Below are positions 12,795-23,024 of a stretch of DNA of 64,000 nt, piece after piece. The notes under the pieces are model-generated. The model saw nothing but the letters and a program-made list of their open reading frames with translations. It was not told the DNA's origin and ran no database searches. The stretch spans positions 186,001 to 250,000 of the forward strand of contig BBMT01000002.1 in NCBI GenBank assembly GCA_000755425.1. The letters run 5' to 3'. A program made the translations under genes and the position numbers. Within the stretch, counting starts at the first letter, position 1; each line of letters begins with the position of its first letter. Source of the DNA: Vibrio maritimus (GTDB lineage Bacteria > Pseudomonadota > Gammaproteobacteria > Enterobacterales > Vibrionaceae).

Positions 12795-14171
12795 CTACAA
12801 ATTCTCCTCAGCAAACTCCGCCAATCGACTTCTTACCACACCATTGAGGTGAATATTGGCACTGCCACCAAAGTTCTTAAATCGCTCAACCATGTAAGTC
12901 AGCCCAGATGTCACCGGCGTTAAGTAAGGCGAGTCAATCTGCGCTAAGTTACCAGAGCAAACAATCTTGGTGCCTTCACCGCAGCGTGTGATGATGGTTT
13001 TTATTTGCGATGCGGTTAAATTCTGGCACTCATCAAGCAGTACAAACGCATTTTGAATCGATCGGCCACGCATAAAGTTGATCGACTTGAATTGAATGTT
13101 CGCCTTATCGCAAATGTATTTAAGCGACCCTTCGGTACAGTGATCGTTCTTGTGCAGCGCTTCAAGGGTGTCAGTGATCGCCGCTAGCCAAGGCATCATT
13201 TTCTCTTCTTCGGTACCCGGTAGGAAACCGATCGACTCACCAATGTCCGGCGTGTTTCGGGTCACGATGATCTTATCGAACATGCCGCGCTCTATGGTCA
13301 TTTCCAGTGCTGCGGCCATGGCAAGTAAGGTTTTACCGCTACCCGCTGCACCAGTGAGAATGACTAAGTCAATATCCGGGTCGAGTAGGGCGTCCATCGC
13401 CATGCCTTGATAGATGTTTTTTGGTCGAATATCCCACGCTTGACGGCACAGCATGCGCTCTTGGCTTAAGTCGCGAATTGTCACCTTATCACCGTCGATG
13501 TCGGCCACTCGCCCTGCAAAGTCGCTCGACTCATCGATCAGGTATTGGTTGATGAAGGTTGGGTCAATCGCCTCTCGGTCGAAGGTGTGATAGGTCTTGC
13601 TGGCCAAGGTTTTGGTCTCGACCTCATCAATGTGTTCCCAAAACGCACCTTCCGACTTTTGAAAGCCCTTAGTTAGGTACTGCACATCGTCAATCAGTTG
13701 GTCGGTTCGATAATCTTCAACAAAGCGCACGCCAGCGCCTTTGGCGCGTAGTCGCATATTGATGTCTTTTGTCACCAACACTACTTCGCGTGGTGAACGT
13801 TTGTTCTGAAGATAGAGCACCGCATTGAGGATCCGGTTGTCACCCTCTTTGTCGGCAAAGGCTTTGACAGTTTCTTGCAGTACGTAATCCGCGAGGATGG
13901 AGAGGGTGCCCGTTGCGTCTATATTGCTGGAAAAGGGAATGCCTTCAGAGATCTCATCGGGCGTGGCGTCTTTAAAAATATCTTCGAGAGCTCGAATGGC
14001 GACACGAGCATCACGCGCGACATCGCGCTTGCTGTCTTTGATTCGGTCGAGCTCTTCGAGAACGGTCATCGGAATGACGACGTCGTGTTCCTTGAATGAA
14101 AAAATGGCGTGAGGTTCGTGGAGAAGGATGTTGGTGTCGAGAACGAAAATTTTACGGTCGGTATCGCCCAT
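12795..14171 (-). CDS. PIN domain and PhoH-like ATPase fusion protein
   Basis: Two-part protein of 458 residues. The N-terminal PIN nuclease-like domain (about 1-150) has FVLDTNILL, then EELD and later acidic residues. The C-terminal PhoH NTPase domain has Walker A GAAGSGKT and Walker B LLDECQN. Such PhoH2/YlaK-type proteins are proposed RNA helicase-nucleases; activity here is inferred from the family. The start at 14171 is chosen because AAGGAG lies just upstream and the residue run MGDTDRKIFVLDTN matches the expected domain start; an in-frame upstream ATG at 14249 has no such support. Divergent from rapA. Confidence 0.88.
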   Translation of the reverse strand: MGDTDRKIFVLDTNILLHEPHAIFSFKEHDVVIPMTVLEELDRIKDSKRDVARDARVAIRALEDIFKDATPDEISEGIPFSSNIDATGTLSILADYVLQETVKAFADKEGDNRILNAVLYLQNKRSPREVVLVTKDINMRLRAKGAGVRFVEDYRTDQLIDDVQYLTKGFQKSEGAFWEHIDEVETKTLASKTYHTFDREAIDPTFINQYLIDESSDFAGRVADIDGDKVTIRDLSQERMLCRQAWDIRPKNIYQGMAMDALLDPDIDLVILTGAAGSGKTLLAMAAALEMTIERGMFDKIIVTRNTPDIGESIGFLPGTEEEKMMPWLAAITDTLEALHKNDHCTEGSLKYICDKANIQFKSINFMRGRSIQNAFVLLDECQNLTASQIKTIITRCGEGTKIVCSGNLAQIDSPYLTPVTSGLTYMVERFKNFGGSANIHLNGVVRSRLAEFAEENL

Positions 14172-14258
14172 AGAGTCTCCTTGCCGCAACTGGCGCTTGT
14201 CCTTTGCGGTTAACTCAGAAGGCGATCGAGTCAGACTGTCTGTCCACATTCGCTGGTT

Positions 14259-14298
14259 CTAGCTAATTCACTGTTTCTAGCCAATTCACTAGTGCTAG
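14259..14298. repeat. Degenerate 18-bp tandem repeat
   Basis: CTAG recurs at 14259, 14277 and 14295, exactly 18 bp apart. The first two units share CTAGC(T/C)AATTCACT; the third begins CTAGCAAT and then diverges. It lies about 90 bases upstream of the PhoH gene start. Confidence 0.6.
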
Positions 14299-14570
14299 CA
14301 ATGCTGGGGATCTACGCTGGCTCTGATGTCCTATCTTAGTGAGTCAACCGTGTTACGTTCAATTGAAGTGAGTTCAAATTGAACCTGATTCCCTGTAAGG
14401 CTGACGAGAGAGGTAACTATCAGGGCTTGGCGAGTAGTTACATGTCGTTAACGTTTACATTCTGAGTATAAGTGAAAAATGTCACTTTCGTTCTCAGAAA
14501 TGACACTGTTTTTTTGCAGTTTGATGTCAACCACGACAATTCAAAAAAAACTCAGCTTTTCCTTGTAATT

Positions 14571-14590
14571 GGCGTGACCTGTATCACGCC
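14571..14590. promoter_or_regulatory. CRP-like palindrome upstream of rapA
   Basis: GGCGTGA-N6-TCACGCC is a perfect 7-bp inverted repeat with a 6-bp centre. The core GTGA-N6-TCAC is that of CRP/FNR-family sites, although the outer bases are CG rather than the preferred TG. It lies 165 bases before the rapA start codon. Confidence 0.5.
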
Positions 14591-14754
14591 TTCAAGTAAG
14601 ATTAGCGACCTTTCATCTAGGGGATAGGGCGAGCAAAATTTGCACTATCACCTACTATTATTTGGGCGGAGTATTGAGCTCAGTGTGCCACGACTTGGCA
14701 GGCTGCGTTACCGCCGAAATAACAAAAATCGACACGAATTGAGGTAGTCTCTCT

Positions 14755-17663
14755 ATGACATTTGCTTTAGGGCAGCGCTGGATTAGCGATACGGAAAGTG
14801 ATTTAGGTTTGGGTACGGTCGTCGCACTGGATGCGAGAACAGTATCACTTATGTTTGCAGCATCAGAAGAGAATCGCGTATACGCTCGTAGCGATGCGCC
14901 TGTCACCAGAGTTACGTTTAATGTCGGTGATGTCATTGAGTGTCAAGAAGGCTGGTCGCTAGAAGTTGAAGAAGTGATCGAAGACCAAGGTATCTTCACT
15001 TACGTGGGTACGCGTCAAGATACTGAAGAAGCGAATGTCGCCCTGCGTGAGATCTTCCTAAGTCACCAAATTCGCTTTAACAAGCCACAGGACAAATTGT
15101 TCGCAGGTCAAATTGACCGCATGGACAACTTTGTACTGCGTTACCGCGCGCTGAGCAACCAGTATGAGCAACACAAGAGCCCAATGCGTGGTCTTTGTGG
15201 TATGCGTGCTGGCCTTATTCCGCATCAGCTATTTATTGCCCATGAAGTGGGTCGCCGTTACGCGCCTCGCGTACTGCTTGCCGATGAAGTAGGTCTAGGT
15301 AAGACCATTGAAGCGGGCATGATCATTCATCAGCAGGTGTTATCGGGTCGTGCGCAGCGTGTGTTGATTGTGGTTCCTGAAACCCTACAGCACCAATGGC
15401 TAGTCGAAATGATGCGCCGCTTTAACCTGCACTTCTCTATCTTTGATGAAGAACGTTGTATTGAAGCGTACGCAGAAGCAGAAAACCCGTTTGATACTCA
15501 GCAGTTCGTATTGTGTTCACTGGATTTCCTTCGTAAGAGCCGTAAGCGTTTTGAGCAAGCCCTTGAGGGTGAGTGGGACTTGTTGGTGGTTGATGAAGCG
15601 CATCACCTAGAGTGGAGCCAAGAGCAGCCAAGCCGTCAATACCAAGTCGTTGAAGCTTTAGCAGAAAAGACGCCGGGCGTGCTACTACTGACCGCAACCC
15701 CAGAGCAGCTTGGCCGCGAGAGTCACTTTGCCCGTTTGCGCCTTCTAGATGCAGATCGTTTCTTTGACTACGACGCATTTGTTAAAGAAGAAGAGCTGTA
15801 CGCTCCGGTTGCCGATGCGGTAACGGCGCTGTTCTCAGGTCAAGCGTGGCTGATGAAGCCAAAAACCAAATTACCGAACTGCTGTCTGAGCAAGATGTTG
15901 AGCCACTCTTCAACGTGCTAGAGAGCAATGCCAGCGATGAAGAAAAAGCAACTGCACGCCAAGAGCTTATCGATAACCTGATGGATCGTCACGGCACAGG
16001 CCGCGTACTGTTCAGAAACACTCGCGCAGCCATCAAAGGTTTCCCAACGCGTAATGTGAACTTGGTTCCGATGCCAATTCCGCAGCAGTACACCACTTCG
16101 ATGCGTGTGTCTGGCATGATTGGCGGCAAGATGACGCCTGAAGCGCGCGCGATGAAGATGCTTTACCCAGAAGAGATCTTCCAAGAGTTTGAAGGTGAAG
16201 ATTCAAGCTGGTGGCAGTTTGACTCGCGCGTTAACTGGCTGATTGAGAAAATCACCGCCAAGCGCAGTGAGAAAGTCTTGGTGATTGCGTCTCGCGCCAG
16301 TACGGCGCTGCAGCTTGAGCAAGCACTGCGTGAGCGTGAAGGTATTCGCGCAACGGTATTCCATGAAGGCATGTCGATTCTAGAACGCGATAAAGCGGCA
16401 GCTTACTTTGCGCAGGAAGAGGGCGGTGCTCAGGTTCTGATCTGTAGTGAGATTGGCTCTGAAGGCCGTAACTTCCAGTTTGCAAACCAGCTTGTGATGT
16501 TCGACTTGCCATTTAACCCAGATCTTCTGGAGCAGCGTATCGGTCGCTTGGATCGCATTGGTCAAAAGCGTGATATCGATGTACACGTTCCTTACCTAGA
16601 GGGTACGTCACAAGGCATTTTGGCGCGTTGGTTTAACGAAGGTCTCAATGCGTTTGCTGAGACATGTCCAACGGGTCGCATGGTGTATGACCGTTACCAA
16701 GATAGCATCATTAACATGCTAGCCAGCGGTGATACCAGCGAACTTGATGACGTGATTGAGGGTTCTCGTCAATACAACCAAGAGCTGAAACACGAGCTAG
16801 AACAAGGCCGTGATCGCCTGCTAGAGATGCACTCTAATGGCGGTGAAGCAGCGCAGCAGATTGTTGAGAAAATCTCAGCTACCGACGGCGACACTAACCT
16901 AGTGACCTTTGCGCTGAGCCTCTTCGACACCATAGGTCTAAACCAAGACGACAAAGGTGAAAATGCCCTCGTGGTGACACCTTCTGAGCACATGATGGTG
17001 CCAAGCTACCCAGGTCTTCCATACGACGGTGCCACGATTACGTTTGATCGTGATACTGCGCTGTCTCGTGAAGATATGAACTTCATCAGCTGGGAGCACC
17101 CAATGATCCAAGGCGGTATCGACTTGGTAATGAGTGAGGGGGTAGGCACGAGTGCGGTATCGCTTCTTAAGAACAAAGCGCTGCCAGTGGGTACGATTTT
17201 GCTTGAGCTGGTCTACGTTGTGGATGCGCAAGCGCCGAAGCAAAGTGGTATTAGCCGTTTCCTACCACCAACACCAATTCGCATGATGATGGATGGTCGT
17301 GGCAACGATCTCTCTTCACAAGTTGAGTTTGAAGGCTTTAACCGTCAACTTAGCCCAGTAAACCGTCATCTAGCGAGCAAGCTAGTGAGCTCAGTTCAAG
17401 CGGACGTTCATCGTCTAATTGAAGCGGGTAACGGCGCGGTTGAAGAGAAGGTGACTGCGGTTCGTGAAGATGCGCACAAAGCGATGTACGCGAGCCTTAA
17501 TGGTGAGCTTGAGCGTCTGCAAGCGTTGAAAGCGGTGAACCCAAATATCCGAGATGAAGAGATTGAAGCGATTGAGTCTCAAATCACTGAGCTAGATGGC
17601 TACATCAATAAGGCGCAAGTACAGCTTGATTCGCTGCGCTTGATTGTCGTTAGCCACAACTAA
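14755..17663 (+). CDS. rapA: RNA polymerase-associated SWI2/SNF2 ATPase RapA (one frameshift)
   Basis: RapA binds RNA polymerase and recycles stalled post-termination complexes. Order of parts: N-terminal Tudor-like domains (about 1-110), SNF2 ATPase with Walker A DEVGLGKT (about 178), DEAH box [10 protein letters not shown] (about 278) and [10 protein letters not shown], then the helicase C domain with [16 protein letters not shown]. One T is missing at about 15847, where SGQALADEAKNQ should be read. Repair gives 969 residues, the normal length. The ATG follows GAGGTAG. Its partner gene rluA follows, as in E. coli. Confidence 0.96.
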
Positions 17664-17736
17664 GCCTTGAGTTAAGAGCTTTGACTTAGGCGTTTTAAAT
17701 AAGCATTTCGTCAATCCGAGATGCGATTGATACAAT

Positions 17737-17766
17737 GGCGCAGCGAAAGTTGCGCCTTTTGTTTTT
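17737..17766 (+). terminator. Rho-independent terminator after rapA
   Basis: GGCGCA at 17737-17742 pairs with TGCGCC at 17751-17756 across an 8-nt loop, followed by TTTTGTTTTT. It separates rapA from rluA. Confidence 0.75.
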
Positions 17767-17804
17767 CCTGTCAGCTGTTTTGATTTCCACTGCGAGACCC
17801 TGTT

Positions 17805-18542
17805 ATGGCCATGCTAAGTTACACCCCACCTACCGAACCTTGGACTGATATTGTCTATGAGGATGAGCACATCCTCGCAGTCAACAAGCCCTCTGGGCTA
17901 CTGTCGGTTCCAGGAAAAGCGGCGGAGCATTACGATAGCATGTGGAGCCGTTTAGTCGCGGACTACCCGGATATTCAAGTCGTGCACAGGCTTGATATGT
18001 CGACATCCGGCCTTATGATACTGGCGAAAACCAAAGAGGCGGAGCGTTCGGTTAAGAAGCAGTTTCAATACCGTCTGACGCACAAGATTTACTATGCTCG
18101 CGTTTGGGGTACACCGAAAGAGAGTGAAGGCCTCATTGATCTACCCTTGATCTGCGATTGGCCAAACCGCCCGCGTCAAAAGGTGTGTTATGAGCATGGT
18201 AAGCCGTCACAAACCTACTATCAGGTGGTTGAGCAGGAAGAGAAAACCAGTATCGTTCGTCTGTTTCCTATTACCGGTCGCTCCCATCAATTGCGCGTTC
18301 ATTTGCTGGCGCTCGGTCATCCTATAGTGGGTGATGAGTTCTACGCTCATGAAGAGGCCATGAACTACTCTGACCGCCTTGAACTGCATGCCTCAGAGCT
18401 TTGCTTCTATCATCCGCAAACTGAGCAGCTTCAGGCGATTTTTGTTCCATGTGATTTTTACCCTCAGACCGAGCAACTTGTGATTGAGCACTTTGACCCA
18501 GCGCCACAATTACCCGATTATAAGACTCTTCCTCGGCCATAA
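17805..18542 (+). CDS. rluA: Dual-specificity rRNA/tRNA pseudouridine synthase RluA
   Basis: Forms pseudouridine 746 of 23S rRNA and 32 of some tRNAs in E. coli. The protein is 245 residues, with the catalytic motif HRLDMSTSGLM (Asp about residue 66), the upstream segment VNKPSGLLSVPG, and the downstream GRSHQLRVHLLALGHPIVGD. No S4 domain is present, which separates RluA from RluB/E/F and RluC/D types. It follows rapA with a terminator between. The ATG at 17805 or the one two codons later could be used. Confidence 0.92.
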   Translation: MAMLSYTPPTEPWTDIVYEDEHILAVNKPSGLLSVPGKAAEHYDSMWSRLVADYPDIQVVHRLDMSTSGLMILAKTKEAERSVKKQFQYRLTHKIYYARVWGTPKESEGLIDLPLICDWPNRPRQKVCYEHGKPSQTYYQVVEQEEKTSIVRLFPITGRSHQLRVHLLALGHPIVGDEFYAHEEAMNYSDRLELHASELCFYHPQTEQLQAIFVPCDFYPQTEQLVIEHFDPAPQLPDYKTLPRP

Positions 18543-18576
18543 ATAACTGTCGGCCGTGAATATCAAAGGAGAGATC

Positions 18577-19538
18577 ATGGCCGCCAAAAAGATTGTGTTC
18601 TTAGACCGAGACACGATTCCAGCTCACATTCATATTCCCACGCCTGCTTTTGACCACCAATGGGTCAATTACTCCAAAACCGAGCCTCATGAGGTGGTGC
18701 AGCGAATTGCTGACGCCGATATCGTGGTCAGCAATAAAGTGTATTTGGGGGCGGAAGTGTTGAGTAACGCAGCCAAGCTTGAGCACATCGCCGTTGCTGC
18801 AACGGGCGTCAACAATGTGGATTTGGACTACTGCCAGCAGCACGGTATTCGAGTCACCAATATTCAAGGGTATGCGACCCAATCCGTCCCTGAACACATC
18901 ATTGGATTGCTGTTTGCCTTAAAACGTAACCTTTTGGCTTATCATAGTGATATTGCTGCGGGGGAGTGGCCGCGACAAAACAAGTTCTGTTTCTTTACTC
19001 ATCCAATTCAAGATATGGCGGGCTCGACACTCGGTATCATTGGCAGTGGTGCGCTTGGGCAGGCTACGGCCGCATTGGCACGCGCCATTGGTATTAAGGT
19101 ACAGTTTGCTGAGCGCAAAGGTGCCATTCAGTGCCGCTCAGGTTATGTCGAGTTTGATAAGTGTCTGGCGAGTAGTGATGCGATTGCATTGCTGTGCCAC
19201 TTACCGATGAGACTCGTGATCTGATTGATGCTGATGCGCTTGGTAAAATGAAGTCGACTGCTGTGCTTATTAATACTGGGCGTGGTGGCTTGGTTGATGA
19301 GACTGCGCTTGTCACCGCGCTAAAAGCGGGAGAGATTGCGGGTGCTGGTGTGGATGTTTTTACCGAAGAGCCAGCGCCAATGGACAACCCTTTAATCGCT
19401 AATCATCAATTGCCTAATCTAATACTAACGCCACATGTGGCGTGGGGCAGTGACTCGTCGATAACCAAGTTGTGCCAAATATTGGTCAGTAACCTTGAAG
19501 TTGTGATTGAAGGTGTTGACCAGAACCGAGTGGTATAG
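18577..19538 (+). CDS. NAD-dependent D-2-hydroxyacid dehydrogenase (one frameshift)
   Basis: Member of the glycerate/hydroxypyruvate reductase group. It has the substrate domain, then the Rossmann motif GIIGSGALGQA near residue 151, then NTGRGGLVDE with the catalytic Arg, and TPHVAWGS with the catalytic His near the C-terminus. One C is missing at about 19198, where LLCPLTDETRDL should be read. Repair gives 320 residues, the family length. The start at 18577 has a strong AAGGAGAGATC ribosome site; the upstream GTG does not. Exact substrate is not certain; hydroxypyruvate or glyoxylate is likely. Confidence 0.88.
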
Positions 19539-19566
19539 CGAGGCGCCATTTAGAGATGGTACAAAC

Positions 19567-19595
19567 AAAAAGTCCCACTCGAAGTGGGACTTTTT
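19567..19595. terminator. Bidirectional terminator between the dehydrogenase and the stress protein gene
   Basis: AAAAAGTCCCACTTCGAGTGGGACTTTTT-type perfect palindrome: AGTCCCACT pairs with AGTGGGACT, flanked by A5 and T5. It can serve both converging genes. Confidence 0.9.
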
Positions 19596-19610
19596 AGTAT
19601 GCATTCGGTT

Positions 19611-19676
19611 AGCTTGCTTGTGGCTTAACCTGTCTGTGTCTTAGCTAGCCTGTGGTTTAACTGGCTTGTGGCTTAA
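19611..19676. repeat. Three imperfect copies of the stress-protein gene 3' end
   Basis: A motif close to CTTGTGGCTTAAC occurs at about 19617-19629, 19649-19661 and 19664-19676. The last copy encodes the final Val-Lys-Pro-Gln-Ala-Ser of the adjacent universal stress protein. The other two lie beyond its stop codon. This looks like a local tandem duplication of the coding end. Confidence 0.6.
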
Positions 19677-20097
19677 CGACTAGCACATTAATTGGCGAGT
19701 TTTGTACCACTTTGCTTGCCACTGAACCAAGAACAACCTTATCAATCTTCGAGCGCTTATGACTTGGCATAACAATAAGGTCGGCACCTAGTCGCTCAGC
19801 ATAATCAAGAATAGTCGCGTAAGGCTTACCTTCAGTCACGTGCACTTTGTAGACCACATCATCAGAAATATGCTGGTCAGCGAACGCTTTTAATTGCGCT
19901 TTCACATCATTTTTCATCTGTGCTGCGGCATCTTTAGGGAAGTAGCTCGCGACCATAGACATGTGAATGCCAGGCAGAACATTCAGTAAATGCACTTCGG
20001 CATTGGAGTGTTTGGCGTGCCAAACGGCGATTTCTACGGCTTTGTCTGAAAAGCCTTTGTCATTCAGATCGACAGGAACAAGGATTTGCTTGTACAT
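19657..20097 (-). CDS. Universal stress protein, TRAP-associated
   Basis: UspA-family protein of 146 residues with the alpha/beta fold pattern: start YKQILVPVDLND, a mid segment with ADLIVMPSH, and the end GSVASKVVQNSPINVLVVKP. The ATP motif of the family is G-x2-G-x9-G-S/T. Here the first two glycines are Pro and Lys (PSHKRSKIDKVVLGS), so ATP binding is doubtful. It lies 120 bases downstream of a TRAP permease on the same strand. UspA-like TeaD controls the TRAP transporter TeaABC in Halomonas, so a regulatory link is a fair inference. Confidence 0.87.
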   Translation of the reverse strand: MYKQILVPVDLNDKGFSDKAVEIAVWHAKHSNAEVHLLNVLPGIHMSMVASYFPKDAAAQMKNDVKAQLKAFADQHISDDVVYKVHVTEGKPYATILDYAERLGADLIVMPSHKRSKIDKVVLGSVASKVVQNSPINVLVVKPQAS

Positions 20098-20183
20098 GTT
20101 ATTTCTCTTTTTGGTTCCTACCCTACTAGCATAGGGTAAAGCATAAGCTTGGCTAGTATTATCCGTTCCGTTTAAAGGTAGAA

Positions 20184-20209
20184 GGCTCCAAGCATTGAAT
20201 CTTGGAGCC
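20184..20209 (-). terminator. Hairpin after the TRAP permease gene
   Basis: GGCTCCAAG and CTTGGAGCC form a perfect 9-bp stem with an 8-nt loop, nine bases beyond the permease stop on the minus strand. The T-run after it is weak, so it may be a partial terminator or an mRNA-stabilising end. Confidence 0.5.
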
Positions 20210-20217
20210 AGACTTAC

Positions 20218-22797
20218 CTATGCGCTCAGGTTTTCACGACGAGCACGACGCTTTTGATTCATCGCCATGACGATAAGCAAAAGCAGGGCAGGTACAAATA
20301 CCCACTCTTTCATTGGTCTATCCGCTTCCTGCACGATAGACTTGATTTCCCAGTCAAAGTCTAGACCGGATGCCTCAGCTGGGCTACCGAACTCAACCAT
20401 ATCGACAATCATTTTGCCGTCAGTCTCGTTGAGCATTAGACCCATAGATGCAATGCGATCGTCAGCACTTACCGCGTCATCCTCAAATGGCAGGCGTACC
20501 GTCTTCTCGACGTATTTACCTTCCAGAGTTTCTCCGGCGACTCTCAACTCAAGCGATTGTCCAACATTTAGGTTTTCAGTAATTTGAGCTATCTCAACAC
20601 CAGGTGAAAGAACCTTCGCTGGATAGATCATGTCCCACCAGAAACCCGGTCGGAAGAAGGTGAAGGTGAGTGCTAGAAGCAACACAGTTTCCCACCACTT
20701 GTTCTTAGTGAACCACCATCCTTGCGTCGCAGCAGAGAAGATAAGCATCGCTATGACCGCTGAAATTACTGTCAGTGCCAAGTGCCACCAAGAATCAATG
20801 CCCATCATCAATAGCTGCGTATTGAAGATAAACATAAACGGCAGAATGGCGGTACGAATATCGTAGGTAAAACCTTGAATACCGGTACGGATAGGGTCTG
20901 ACTTAGCGATAGCGGCAGCCGCAAAGGCGGCAAGACCTACTGGCGGCGTATCATCAGCAAGAATACCGAAATAGAACACGAACAAGTGAACCGCAATCAG
21001 TGGAATGATCAGGCCGTGCGCAGCACCAAGCGTTACAATTACCGGTGCCATCAGTGTTGATACCACGATGTAGTTCGCCGTTGTCGGCAGACCCATACCT
21101 AGGATTAGTGAGATGACCGCGGTAAACAGCAGCATTAAGATGATGTTACCGCCAGAGATAAACTCTACGAAGTCGGTCATCACAAGGCCAATACCGGTTA
21201 GGGTTACCACACCAACCACGGTACCAGCCGCCGCTGTCGCCACGCCAATGCCAATCATGTTTCGAGCACCAGATACGAGACTTTCTGCTAGATCAACGAA
21301 GCCTGCTTTAAGTTCTTCGGTAACATCATCGGTTTTTGCCATCAAAGCAATCAAAGGACGCTGAGTGATGAGGATGAAGATCATAAACACCGTGGCCCAG
21401 AATGCAGACAAACCCGGTGAGAAACGTTCAACCGTCAAACACCAAACTAGTACCACGATCGGCAATAAGAAGTGTAAACCAGACTTAATGGTTGGACCCG
21501 GATCAGGAACTTCATTCAGCTCGGCATCAATCTCAATGCCGCCTTCTTTGGCGTACTTAGCAGAAATGCGTAACAAGCCGACATAAGAGAGCAGCAGAGC
21601 GACACCCACGATAGGCGTTGCCGCATCGCCAAAGACACCTTTAGTCCAGCCAATACCGTAGTAGACCACGGCACTGATGACGCACAGACCCAAAATAGTG
21701 CCAGTAAACGACAGCAGGCTTTGTACTAGTGTCGGGTTGTGACGACGAGGAAGACCTGTCATACCAGCCTTGCAGGCTTCTAGGTGCACAATGTAGATAA
21801 GGGCGATATAAGAAATCAGAGCAGGTAAAAGTGCAGCTTTGATAACCTCAACGTAAGAGATACCGACGTATTCCACCATCAAGAACGCAGCGGCACCCAT
21901 GATTGGTGGGGTGAGCTGTCCATTGGTGGACGCGGCCACTTCGACTGCGCCAGCTTTAGTGCCTGGAAAACCAACACGCTTCATCAGCGGAATAGTGAAG
22001 GTACCGGTAGTCACTACGTTGGCAATTGATGAACCTGACACTAGGCCAGATAAACCAGATGCCACTACTGCTGCTTTCGCAGGACCGCCGCGCATGTGGC
22101 CAAGTAGTGAGAACGCCACTTTAATGAAGTATGCACCTGCGCCGGCACGCTCAAGCATGGCGCCGAATAGTACGAACAGGAATACGAACGAGGTCGATAC
22201 ACCAAGTGCAACACCAAATACACCCTCAGTGGTCAGCCATAGGTGTGACATCGCTTTATTTAAGCTCGCACCTTTATGGGCGATGACGTCCGGCATGTAT
22301 GGGCCGCCAAAGGTATACAGCAAGAATACCGCAGCAACGACCATCAGCGGTGGACCGAGTGCTCGGCGAGTTGCTTCTAACAGCAGTACCATACCCGTGA
22401 CCGCTGCGACGATATCCATCGTTGTTGGTGCGCCAGAGCGCCCTGCAAGCTGAGTATAAAACAAATAGATGTAGGCGGCAGAAAAACTACCCGCAAGCGC
22501 CAAAATCCAGTCGATGGCAGGAATTCGGTCGCGAGGCGAATTCTTCATTGCTGGATAGGCGGTAAACGCTAGGAAAATAGCGAAGGTTAGGTGAATAGAG
22601 CGCGCTTCAGTGTCGTTCAGTACGCCAAAGTTAAATATAAATGGCAGTGGCGAAGCGTACCAAAGTTGAAACAGTGACCAACAAAGTGGCACGAACCAAA
22701 GAATTTTGGCAGGGATCCCCTTAGGGCTGCGTGCGCCGGTGTCAGCCTGTGCGACCATGTCTTGCACATCTTGCGACGGTTGTGTTGTCTGCGTCAT
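20218..22797 (-). CDS. TRAP transporter fused permease, 4TM/12TM type
   Basis: Inner-membrane protein of 859 residues joining the small (4-helix) and large (12-helix) TRAP subunits, the form used with TAXI binding proteins. Many hydrophobic helices run from about residue 25 to 700. Conserved TRAP-M features include SGLVSGSSIANVVTTGTFTIP and LGMGLPTTANYIV. After the last helices there is a soluble C-terminal part of about 100 residues (about 740-835) resembling the DUF3394 extension, then a final helix and a basic tail. It imports an organic acid with sodium or proton drive; the substrate is unknown. The binding protein gene lies upstream. Confidence 0.93.
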   Translation of the reverse strand: MTQTTQPSQDVQDMVAQADTGARSPKGIPAKILWFVPLCWSLFQLWYASPLPFIFNFGVLNDTEARSIHLTFAIFLAFTAYPAMKNSPRDRIPAIDWILALAGSFSAAYIYLFYTQLAGRSGAPTTMDIVAAVTGMVLLLEATRRALGPPLMVVAAVFLLYTFGGPYMPDVIAHKGASLNKAMSHLWLTTEGVFGVALGVSTSFVFLFVLFGAMLERAGAGAYFIKVAFSLLGHMRGGPAKAAVVASGLSGLVSGSSIANVVTTGTFTIPLMKRVGFPGTKAGAVEVAASTNGQLTPPIMGAAAFLMVEYVGISYVEVIKAALLPALISYIALIYIVHLEACKAGMTGLPRRHNPTLVQSLLSFTGTILGLCVISAVVYYGIGWTKGVFGDAATPIVGVALLLSYVGLLRISAKYAKEGGIEIDAELNEVPDPGPTIKSGLHFLLPIVVLVWCLTVERFSPGLSAFWATVFMIFILITQRPLIALMAKTDDVTEELKAGFVDLAESLVSGARNMIGIGVATAAAGTVVGVVTLTGIGLVMTDFVEFISGGNIILMLLFTAVISLILGMGLPTTANYIVVSTLMAPVIVTLGAAHGLIIPLIAVHLFVFYFGILADDTPPVGLAAFAAAAIAKSDPIRTGIQGFTYDIRTAILPFMFIFNTQLLMMGIDSWWHLALTVISAVIAMLIFSAATQGWWFTKNKWWETVLLLALTFTFFRPGFWWDMIYPAKVLSPGVEIAQITENLNVGQSLELRVAGETLEGKYVEKTVRLPFEDDAVSADDRIASMGLMLNETDGKMIVDMVEFGSPAEASGLDFDWEIKSIVQEADRPMKEWVFVPALLLLIVMAMNQKRRARRENLSA

Positions 22798-23024
22798 GTA
22801 CGTTGTCCTTTATTATTTTTGGATTCGTGACGTTTAAGCCAAAGGCTAATTAAAAAGGCACGAACCTATTTCGCATTTAACATTGTAGTCAATGGATGCA
22901 AACGTGTAGCAGTTGTTGTGTTTTTGGGCTCTTAATGACGGGCTTGGAAAGAGAGCCCAAATAGCCACACCAGTTGGATGCACTGGTGTTGATTGTTTTG
23001 AGTGTTACTCATAATAGAAAAGCG

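Larger units (their letters stand above)
14172..14754. other. Divergent intergenic region between the PhoH gene and rapA
   Basis: These 583 bases hold no convincing gene. They contain a degenerate 18-bp tandem repeat near 14259 and a CRP-like palindrome at 14571-14590. The rest is presumably promoter and leader sequence for rapA and the PhoH gene. Confidence 0.5.

Noticed and set aside
21899..22453. 184-codon plus-strand frame opposite the TRAP permease
   Set aside because: Its Pro/Ser/Thr-rich product mirrors the codon pattern of the permease helices; it is a shadow frame.
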